This document shows positions 1 to 4,528 of a stretch of 5,317 nt of DNA, piece after piece (positions within the stretch are counted from its first letter, which is position 1; every line of letters begins with the position of its first letter). A program made the position numbers and the translations under genes. This DNA is from Mycobacterium sp. (lineage in GTDB: Bacteria > Actinomycetota > Actinomycetes > Mycobacteriales > Mycobacteriaceae). The notes beneath the pieces are model-generated. The model was not told the origin of the DNA. It saw nothing but the letters and a program-made list of their open reading frames with translations, and did no database searches. The stretch spans positions 1 to 5,317 of the forward strand of contig VERS01000191.1 in NCBI GenBank assembly GCA_018882545.1. Direction: 5' to 3'.

Positions 1-624
1 CAGCACGATCGAGCCGACCTCGCCGCAGTGGCCGCCGCCCTCGCCGCCCTGGGCGATGATGATGTCGACGTCGGCGTCGGCGTGTTTGCGGGCCTGGCCG
101 GGGGAGCCGCACAACGCCGCGACCTTGCGGCCGGCGGCGTGGATGCGGGCGATCATATCGGCCGGCGGGGTGCCCAGCGCGTTGGCGATCAGGGTGACCT
201 TGGGGTGCCGCAGGGCCACTTCGACCTGCGGGGTCGCGGTGGCTTCGGTCCAGCCGAGCAGTTGCAGGGCGTGCGCGTCGGCGTCGGCGGTCGGCACACC
301 GTGGTCGGCCAGGATCTTCTTGGCGAAGTCGAGGTGCGCACTCGGTACCAGCTTGCGCAGCGCCTCGGCGAGTTCCTCGCCGGACATGTCGGTGTCCATA
401 CCCTCGTACTTGTTCGGGATCACGATGTCGATGCCGTAGGGCCGGTCGCCGATACGCTCGTCGATCCAGTTCAGTTCGATCTCCAGCTGCGCTGGGGTGA
501 AGCCCACCGCACCCAGGACGCCGAAACCGCCGGCTTTGCTGACCGCCACCACGACGTCGCGGCAGTGGGTGAAGGCGAAGATCGGAAACTCGATGCCGAG
601 ATCGTCACAGAGGGCGGTGTGCAT
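1..624 (-). CDS. Nitronate monooxygenase-family FMN oxidoreductase (IpdC-like), N-terminal part
   Basis: The minus strand is open from ATG at 622-624 to the left edge: 208 codons with no stop. The family is an FMN-binding TIM barrel, usually about 330-380 residues, so roughly 120 or more C-terminal residues lie outside the window. Seen: PIFAFTHCRDVV (residues 14-25), glycine-rich AGGFGVLG (31-38), IANALG (146-151), and AQGGEGGGHCG (191-201), which matches the family's AQG-x-E-x-GGH flavin-phosphate loop with His199 as the likely conserved histidine. The PIFAF-HCRDVV opening recalls mycobacterial IpdC (Rv3553), a flavoenzyme of steroid C/D-ring breakdown, more than classical nitroalkane oxidases; this is from memory of the family, so no symbol is given. 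AGGAG (minus strand, 631-635) sits six bases from the ATG and supports this start. A KstR-type operator lies just upstream, suggesting control by steroid intermediates. Membership of the superfamily is secure; the substrate is inferred. Confidence 0.9.
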   Translation of the reverse strand, partial: MHTALCDDLGIEFPIFAFTHCRDVVVAVSKAGGFGVLGAVGFTPAQLEIELNWIDERIGDRPYGIDIVIPNKYEGMDTDMSGEELAEALRKLVPSAHLDFAKKILADHGVPTADADAHALQLLGWTEATATPQVEVALRHPKVTLIANALGTPPADMIARIHAAGRKVAALCGSPGQARKHADADVDIIIAQGGEGGGHCGEVGSIVL

Positions 625-646
625 GGGGGACTCCTCGGCCGGTGAC

Positions 647-660
647 TGGAACGTGTTCTA
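647..660. promoter_or_regulatory. KstR-type operator (TNNAACNNGTTNNA)
   Basis: Plus-strand bases TGGAACGTGTTCTA fit all eight fixed positions of the published mycobacterial KstR consensus TNNAACNNGTTNNA; the core GAACGTGTTC is also nearly palindromic. KstR is the TetR-family repressor of cholesterol side-chain and ring degradation genes, released by CoA-thioester steroid intermediates. The site ends 22 bp before the ATG of the IpdC-like gene (624) and overlaps the probable -10/start region of its promoter, a suitable place for repression. A chance exact match to eight fixed bases is expected about 0.08 times in a window this size and far less often in this one promoter. Other TetR repressors with AAC-GTT half-sites remain possible. 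Confidence 0.75.
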
Positions 661-665
661 GTTTA
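660..665 (-). promoter_or_regulatory. Candidate -10 element for the IpdC-like gene
   Basis: Read on the minus strand this is TAAACT, fitting the mycobacterial SigA -10 form TANNNT. It would place transcription start near 652-654, inside the KstR-type operator, leaving a leader of about 30 bases that contains the AGGAG site. No convincing -35 is visible, which is common in mycobacteria. The hexamer overlaps the TAA stop (663-665) of the degraded membrane-protein gene, so the promoter abuts the end of that remnant. Confidence 0.35.
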
Positions 666-831
666 GCCCTCAATCAGCCACAGCAGGAGGAACGCCGAGA
701 GCGCCGCCGCGCAGAGGATGTGGCCACGGTAGATCGCCCGGGCGAAGGCCGATCTGGGTGTCGATGATCAAGTCCATCCAGAGCACGGCGAGCAGGAAGC
801 CCGCGCAGGCCGTCAGCGTCGGGACCGTCAT
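663..831 (-). pseudogene. Internally deleted small membrane-protein gene (remnant)
   Basis: Two minus-strand frames each look like one end of the same protein. From ATG 829-831, with a GGGAG ribosome site about ten bases upstream, comes a hydrophobic N-terminus containing CAGFLLAVLWMDLIIDTQ (residues 9-26). This frame then loses its character (PGDLPWPHPLRGG) and stops at 670-672. From about 749 a second frame reads AFARAIYRGHILC, then a hydrophobic helix ending FLLLWLIEG and TAA at 663-665. I recall mycobacterial membrane proteins of roughly 150 residues with an N-terminal LLAVLWMDL-type segment and a C-terminal RAI-RGHILC helix. On that basis about 80-100 middle codons have been lost with a change of frame near 746-756. 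The alternative is a real 53-codon peptide in the first frame, which would ignore the coding-like second segment. The start codon and ribosome site are intact, so the loss looks recent. Confidence 0.6.
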
Positions 832-850
832 CTGGCCGTATCTCCCGGAG

Positions 851-856
851 TAGAAT
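851..856 (+). promoter_or_regulatory. Candidate -10 element for the secreted-protein gene
   Basis: TAGAAT fits TANNNT and lies 46 bp before the ATG at 903. Initiation about seven bases downstream (near 863) would begin the transcript at the inverted repeat 864-881. No clear -35 hexamer is visible upstream. The call rests on the hexamer and its placement only. Confidence 0.35.
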
Positions 857-863
857 CAGCAGT

Positions 864-881
864 GCGCTCAACGTAGAGCGC
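864..881. promoter_or_regulatory. Inverted repeat GCGCTC-N6-GAGCGC in the leader region
   Basis: Perfect 6-bp arms (864-869 and 876-881) flank the spacer AACGTA. The repeat sits between the candidate -10 (851-856) and the ribosome site AGGAAG (889-894) of the secreted-protein gene. It could be a repressor half-site pair or a stem at the very 5' end of the mRNA. In a GC-rich genome 6-bp arms also occur by chance, so the position is the main argument. Confidence 0.35.
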
Positions 882-902
882 GTCGAAGAGGAAGTCGGTG
901 CT

Positions 903-1217
903 ATGGCCACTCTGCGCGCAGTGGCGGTCGGCATCGCCGTCCTGGCCGGGGGTCTGGTTGTCGCCCCGGTTGCCGTGGCGGACCGCGCACCGCTGGCCCC
1001 CTGCTACAACGGCATCTTCCCGCTGAACCCGTATGTGGACAACTGCGGTGTGCGACCCCGTCCGCCGCGGGTGCTGGGATCGGCGCCGGATCAGACCGCG
1101 CTGCTCAACTGCAGTGTCGGCAGCGGGGTGTTCCGGGCGCAGTGCATCTCGCTGTACGTCAACGGCGGCTACGGCATGTATCCGGGGGCGGTCCTGGCGC
1201 CCGGTTACCACCCGTAA
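903..1217 (+). CDS. Small secreted protein with four cysteines, function unknown
   Basis: A 104-residue protein with a Sec-type signal peptide: Arg5, a hydrophobic stretch over about residues 6-25, and a likely signal peptidase I cut after the Ala24-Val-Ala26 motif. The mature chain of about 78 residues starts DRAPLAPC. It holds four cysteines (34, 48, 70, 81), enough for two disulfides, is rich in Pro, Gly, Tyr and Asn, and has no transmembrane segment after the signal. There is no lipobox cysteine, so it should be released or loosely held in the envelope. It resembles the many short exported mycobacterial proteins of unknown role; I do not recognise a named family. AGGAAG (889-894), eight bases before the ATG, supports this start. 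The gene converges on the DapB-like gene and shares 13 bp with it at the stop codons. It is divergent from the degraded membrane gene, so may once have shared a control region with it. Confidence 0.8.
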   Translation: MATLRAVAVGIAVLAGGLVVAPVAVADRAPLAPCYNGIFPLNPYVDNCGVRPRPPRVLGSAPDQTALLNCSVGSGVFRAQCISLYVNGGYGMYPGAVLAPGYHP

Positions 1218-1220
1218 CCG
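1202..1220. terminator. Hairpin over two convergent stop codons, possible bidirectional terminator
   Basis: CGGTTAC (1202-1208) and GTAACCG (1214-1220) are perfect 7-bp inverted arms around a 5-base loop. The plus-strand gene's TAA (1215-1217) is in the right arm and the minus-strand gene's TAA (1205-1207) in the left arm, so the symmetry holds both stops. No T-run follows on either strand, so it is not a classical intrinsic terminator. Tract-less hairpins between converging genes are common in actinobacteria, so a two-way terminator is plausible but unproven. Confidence 0.5.
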
Positions 1221-2284
1221 AAGAGGTTCACCGGACTCACCAGCGGAAGATCCAGCGTGGTCCGGATACCCGGCGGTGCGGCGACCACCGCGGGTATGGC
1301 GTTGACGATGCGGCCGGCCGCCGCGGAGATCGCTGCGTGGTTATGGTCACCGAGGATGCTGGTCGGGCAGATGTCCACGGCGTAGGACGGCTCGCCGGTG
1401 ATCTCGATGCGGTACGAGCCGCCGGGCTGGGCGGGTTGGGCCCAGTCCGGCCGCAGGTCCCCCCGCAACCGCGTGACGTGCTCGACGACGATTGCCGGGC
1501 GGCCGTCCACCATGCCGTTGATCTGGAAGCGCACCGCGGCGACCCCGCCCACCGGGATGTGCCCGGCGGCGATGTCGAAGGCCTCCGGCGCCGGTTCGCG
1601 TTCGTAGCTTTCGGTGATGGCCTCGACGGCGATGTTCAGCCCGGCGGCCAGTTGGCGGATAGCGCAGCCCCAGGCCACCGACAGCACGCCCGGCTGAAAC
1701 AGCAGGGGGATGTCGTCCAGGGGTTTGCCGAAGCCCATCACGTCGAACATCACCTCCGCGCCGTCGTAGGTGGCATAGTCGGCGATCTCCATGCAGCGGA
1801 TCTGTTCGATGCTCCGGCAGGTGCTGGCGAACGCCAGCGGGATCAGGTCGGTGACGAACCCGGGGTCGACGCCGTTGACATAGATGCTCGAATCGCCAAG
1901 CCGTGCAGCATCTTCCAGCGGTGTGATGAACTTCTCCGGGATGACACCCCAGGGGAACTGCAGCAACCCGGGCGCGGAGGCCGCCACGTTGACACCGGCG
2001 GCCAGGATGCGCCGGACGTCGTCCATCGCCGCCGGCAGCCGGGTGTCACCCATCGCGCAGTACACCGCGCAATCCGGCTCACCGGCCAGCGCGGCCTGAA
2101 GGTCGTCGGTGGCGATGACCCCGGTTCGTACCGCCAGTCCGGCCAGTTCGCCGGCGTCCTTGCCGACCTTGGCCGGGTTCGACACCACCAGGGCGGTGAG
2201 CTCGAAGGCCGGGTTGGCTATCAGCTCGGCCAGTGCCAGCCGGCCGACGTTTCCGGTTCCGATGTGGACGACGCGAAGGGTCAT
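1205..2284 (-). CDS. DapB-like NAD(P)-dependent oxidoreductase
   Basis: A 359-residue protein with an N-terminal Rossmann fold: beta strand LRVVHIGTGNVG with the dinucleotide loop GTGNVG at residues 9-14, and LTALVVSNPAKVGKDAG at 29-45. The DapB/diaminopentanoate dehydrogenase-like signature GVDPGFVTDLIP lies at 138-149, and the family-typical block MEIADYATYDGAEVMFDVMG at 165-184. Databases usually label this group dihydrodipicolinate reductase-like or NAD(P)H-dependent amine dehydrogenase family. Mycobacteria have several copies of about 350-360 residues, whose substrates are mostly unknown. True DapB for lysine synthesis is much shorter (about 245-270 residues), so this is not DapB. AGGAGAG (minus strand, 2289-2295) four bases from the ATG at 2282-2284 fixes the start. 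The gene is divergent from the SDR-transporter pair across 110 bp, suggesting shared control and perhaps a shared pathway. Full length and intact. Confidence 0.87.
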   Translation of the reverse strand: MTLRVVHIGTGNVGRLALAELIANPAFELTALVVSNPAKVGKDAGELAGLAVRTGVIATDDLQAALAGEPDCAVYCAMGDTRLPAAMDDVRRILAAGVNVAASAPGLLQFPWGVIPEKFITPLEDAARLGDSSIYVNGVDPGFVTDLIPLAFASTCRSIEQIRCMEIADYATYDGAEVMFDVMGFGKPLDDIPLLFQPGVLSVAWGCAIRQLAAGLNIAVEAITESYEREPAPEAFDIAAGHIPVGGVAAVRFQINGMVDGRPAIVVEHVTRLRGDLRPDWAQPAQPGGSYRIEITGEPSYAVDICPTSILGDHNHAAISAAAGRIVNAIPAVVAAPPGIRTTLDLPLVSPVNLFGYGW

Positions 2285-2314
2285 CCGTCTCTCCTATGCC
2301 ACCGCGCGGCCGTT

Positions 2315-2328
2315 GGCAAGGCTTTGTT
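2315..2328. promoter_or_regulatory. Degenerate KstR2-like motif
   Basis: GGCAAGGCTTTGTT matches 8 of the 10 fixed positions of the KstR2 consensus ANCAAGNNCTTGNT; the first A and the second-half C differ. KstR2 represses genes for the late steroid rings. An 8/10 match is expected about twice by chance in a window this long, so only its place between two divergent oxidoreductase genes makes it worth recording. Confidence 0.2.
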
Positions 2329-2340
2329 CCGCACGTGCGG
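2329..2340. promoter_or_regulatory. Perfect 12-bp palindrome CCGCACGTGCGG in divergent promoter region
   Basis: The palindrome has a CACGTG core and lies 44 bp from the start of the minus-strand DapB-like gene and 54 bp from the plus-strand SDR start. That is a typical position for a dimeric regulator acting on both promoters. A weaker inverted repeat, CGGTG-N6-CACCG, follows at 2351-2366. No regulator gene is in the window, so the binding protein is unknown. Confidence 0.45.
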
Positions 2341-2380
2341 GCGTGCCGAGCGGTGCGGCGCCACCGGAAGACGCCGGAGG

Positions 2381-2386
2381 TAGCCT
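2381..2386 (+). promoter_or_regulatory. Candidate -10 element for the SDR operon (leaderless start)
   Basis: TAGCCT fits TANNNT and ends eight bases before the ATG at 2395. Initiation at the usual distance would fall on or within two bases of that ATG, giving a leaderless mRNA, as for about a quarter of mycobacterial transcripts. This would explain the poorly spaced Shine-Dalgarno: GGAGG at 2376-2380 is 14 bases from the ATG. The -35 position is not recognisable. Confidence 0.4.
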
Positions 2387-2394
2387 TGCGCCCT

Positions 2395-3162
2395 ATGGGA
2401 CGTGTAGAAGGCAGTGCGGCCGGCGGCCGCGTGGCGGGCAAGGTCGCCCTGATCACCGGTGGCGCGCGCGGCATGGGCGCCGCTGACGCCCGGATGCTGG
2501 TGGCCGAGGGTGCCGAAGTGGTGATCGGGGACATCCTCGACGAGGAGGGCGGCACACTCGCCGCGGAACTCGGCGATGCAGCCCGCTACGTCCACCTCGA
2601 CGTCACCAGTTCCGAGGACTGGAAAGCAGCGGTCGACACCGCCGTGGGGGCTTTCGGCAAGCTGAACGTGCTGGTCAACAATGCCGGCATCGTGCAGGCC
2701 GCGCCGCTGAAGACCGCGGACCTGACCCGCTGGCAGAAGGTTCTCGACGTCAACCTGACCGGTCCGATGCGCGGCATCCAGGCCGTCATCGACCCGATGA
2801 CCGCCGCCGGCGGCGGGTCGATCATCAACGTCTCCTCGATCGAGGGCATGCGCGGGGCGGTGTGGGCGCACAGTTACGTGGCCTCCAAATGGGGTCTGCG
2901 CGGGCTGACCAAATCGGCGGCGCTGGAACTGGCCCCGCAGAACATCCGGGTGAACTCCATCCACCCGGGGTTCATCCGCACCCCGATGACCAAGCACCTG
3001 CCGGACAACATCGTCCAGGCGCCGCTGGGCCGCCCGGGCACCCCTGAGGAGGTCGCCACCTTCGTGGTGTTCCTGGCCAGCGACGAGTCGTCGTTCTCCA
3101 CCGGCTCGGAGTACGTGATGGACGGCGGGCTGATCACCGACGTTCCGCACCGGGCGATCTGA
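2395..3162 (+). CDS. fabG3: Short-chain dehydrogenase, 3-alpha/20-beta-hydroxysteroid dehydrogenase type (FabG3-like)
   Basis: A 255-residue classical SDR. Seen: cofactor loop TGGARGMG (21-28); Asp46 at the end of beta-2, which favours NADH over NADPH; NNAG (95-98); catalytic Asn120, Ser148, Tyr161 and Lys165; PG (191-192); C-terminal DGG (243-245). Long stretches recall M. tuberculosis Rv2002 (FabG3), an NADH-dependent 3-alpha,20-beta-hydroxysteroid dehydrogenase: DILDEEG, AARYVHLDVT, IINxSSIEG and VNSIHPG. The active-site residues sit eight positions later than in Rv2002, because the N-terminus carries eight extra residues, and the C-terminus is about 13 residues shorter. The reading frame is open further upstream (ATG at 2233), but that would overlap the divergent gene. 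The ATG at 2395 fits a leaderless promoter. First gene of an operon with the transporter one base downstream. Enzyme class is firm; steroid as the real substrate is inferred. Confidence 0.9.
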   Translation: MGRVEGSAAGGRVAGKVALITGGARGMGAADARMLVAEGAEVVIGDILDEEGGTLAAELGDAARYVHLDVTSSEDWKAAVDTAVGAFGKLNVLVNNAGIVQAAPLKTADLTRWQKVLDVNLTGPMRGIQAVIDPMTAAGGGSIINVSSIEGMRGAVWAHSYVASKWGLRGLTKSAALELAPQNIRVNSIHPGFIRTPMTKHLPDNIVQAPLGRPGTPEEVATFVVFLASDESSFSTGSEYVMDGGLITDVPHRAI

Positions 3163-3163
3163 G

Positions 3164-4528
3164 ATGTCGGGCCAGACGCAGGCCACGTCAGCTCCGGAGC
3201 GGCAACTGCTCGGGCCGGTGCGCGCGACGGTCTTCGTCGTGAGTTCGATGATCGGGGCGGGGGTCTTCCTGCTCCCGAGCAGCCTGTCGCGGTTCGGCTC
3301 CATCGGTCTGGTGGCCCTGGTGGTAAGCGGCCTGGGAGCACTCGCGCTGGCGGTGTCGTTCGGCTCCCTGGCCGCCAAACTGGGCCCGGCGGCCGGGCCG
3401 TACGGGTATGCCAAAGACGCCTTCGGCCGCGGGGTCGGCTTCTGGATGGCCTGGTTGTTCTGGCTCTCCGCGTGGGCCGGCACCGCTGCCATCGTGACGG
3501 TGTGGGTCTCCTACGTCGACTTCCTGACCCCCCACGAGGAGACGACGCCGGAGCGCCTGGCGATCGCGGTCTTCGGACTGTTCGCTCCGGCGTTGATCAA
3601 CCTCGCCGGCCCGCGGGCGATGAGCCGGGCGCAGAGCGCGGCGCTGCTCATCTCCTGCGTACCCATCGCGATCCTGATCACCGTGGGCCCCTTCTCGGTC
3701 ACCCGCGACTTCATCGGACCGTTCAACGTCTCCGGTCAACCCGCTCTGCTGGCGATGCTCGCTGCGCTTCCGGTGGCGGTGTTCGTGTTCGTCGGCGTCG
3801 AGGCGGTTGCCGTCCTCGCCGAAGAGATCGACGATCCGCGCCGCAACGTGATGAGGGCGACGGTCATGGGGGTCCTGATCTGTCTGTTCATCTACTTGGT
3901 GACGACGGCGGTCGTCATGGGGACCGTCCCGGCCGATGACCGCACATCGGGCCTCTGCTCGTTCTCGCTGTGCATGTCCTACCTGTTCGGCACCCCGCTG
4001 GCGGGCCAGTTGATGGCCGTCGCCGCGGTGCTGGCCGGCTTCAGTGGCTTGGTGGGGTGGGCTCTGCTCTCCGGTGAGGCCCCCAAGTGCGCTGCCCAGG
4101 ACCGGATGTTCCCGGCGTTGTTCGCCCGGGTGACCCGCCGCGGCGTGCCCATGACGGGAATCATCCTCTCCCAGGCGTTGGCCGGCGTCGTCGTCGTGCC
4201 TGTCCTGCTCGGCAGCGAGGGGATGACGGTGCTCGATATCGTGCTCTCGGTGGCCGGCATCGCCGCCGGCGCGGTGTTCGTGGTGACGGTGATCGCCGAC
4301 ATCGCCGAGACCCGCAAGTCCGGGACGCGTCTGTCGCCGGCTAGGAAACTGGGAGTCGTTGTGGCTCTAGGATTTTCGCTTGCGGTGATGGTGAGCAGCG
4401 GGATAGCGGCAGCCAAGCATCTGCAGGCCGTGGTGGTGCTGGTGGCGTGGCTGGTCATCGGTGCGGTGACCCTGCTGAAAGTCAGGTCAACGGGGGCCGA
4501 CGGCGGCCGCGCTGTGTCACCGCGCTGA
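3164..4528 (+). CDS. APC-superfamily amino acid/polyamine transporter (AdiC-like)
   Basis: A 454-residue inner-membrane protein with about 12 hydrophobic segments and a short hydrophilic N-terminus (1-18). Relative to E. coli AdiC (arginine/agmatine antiporter) it keeps the broken-helix motif in TM1 (GAGVFLLP, 31-38; AdiC GSGVFLLP), the TM6 motif GVE (211-213, equivalent of Glu208), DDPRRNV (223-229; AdiC KNPKRNV), and GWALLSG with Trp299 (AdiC Trp293). Differences sit in the substrate pocket: AdiC Asn101 corresponds to Thr107 and Trp202 to Phe207, so the substrate may not be arginine. Length is normal for the basic amino acid/polyamine antiporter family. ATG at 3164 is one base past the SDR stop, with no good Shine-Dalgarno, so translation is probably coupled to the SDR. 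Its last 47 bp overlap the convergent HAD gene. Family is firm; substrate and direction of transport are unknown. Confidence 0.9.
   Translation: MSGQTQATSAPERQLLGPVRATVFVVSSMIGAGVFLLPSSLSRFGSIGLVALVVSGLGALALAVSFGSLAAKLGPAAGPYGYAKDAFGRGVGFWMAWLFWLSAWAGTAAIVTVWVSYVDFLTPHEETTPERLAIAVFGLFAPALINLAGPRAMSRAQSAALLISCVPIAILITVGPFSVTRDFIGPFNVSGQPALLAMLAALPVAVFVFVGVEAVAVLAEEIDDPRRNVMRATVMGVLICLFIYLVTTAVVMGTVPADDRTSGLCSFSLCMSYLFGTPLAGQLMAVAAVLAGFSGLVGWALLSGEAPKCAAQDRMFPALFARVTRRGVPMTGIILSQALAGVVVVPVLLGSEGMTVLDIVLSVAGIAAGAVFVVTVIADIAETRKSGTRLSPARKLGVVVALGFSLAVMVSSGIAAAKHLQAVVVLVAWLVIGAVTLLKVRSTGADGGRAVSPR

Noticed and set aside
56..85. Short GATGAT and GTCGGC tandem units
   Set aside because: They encode a His-Ala-Asp-Ala-Asp-Val-Asp run leading into the conserved III-AQGG strand of the oxidoreductase and look like ordinary codon choice.
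28..645. 205-codon plus-strand open frame opposite the IpdC-like gene
   Set aside because: It is rich in Gly, Val, Asp and Arg with no domain sense, and arises from third-position GC of the minus-strand oxidoreductase, whose motifs are clear.
674..934. 86-codon minus-strand frame over the remnant gene
   Set aside because: It is the third frame, Arg/Ser-rich and without the hydrophobic segments seen in the other two frames, and it overlaps the secreted-protein start.
828..1211. 127-codon minus-strand frame opposite the secreted protein
   Set aside because: It has no signal peptide or domain, and its codon use is that of an antisense shadow of a gene with a convincing signal peptide and ribosome site.
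1142..2383. 413-codon plus-strand open frame
   Set aside because: It lies antisense to the DapB-like gene, has shadow composition (His, Arg, Asp, Gly) and starts inside the secreted-protein gene; no motif is recognisable.
2233..2394. Upstream extension of the SDR to ATG 2233
   Set aside because: It would add 54 Arg/Pro-rich residues unlike any SDR N-terminus and overlap the start of the divergent gene; ATG 2395 fits family length and a promoter.
2281..3492. 403-codon minus-strand open frame
   Set aside because: It is antisense to both the SDR and the transporter start and has low-information Arg/His/Pro-rich composition; the plus-strand proteins have full family motifs.
4507..4527. Direct repeat CCGCGCTG, two copies 13 bp apart, beside a GCGGCCGC palindrome
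   Set aside because: Short GC-rich repeats like these are expected by chance at this base composition; no attachment-site or element boundary goes with them.
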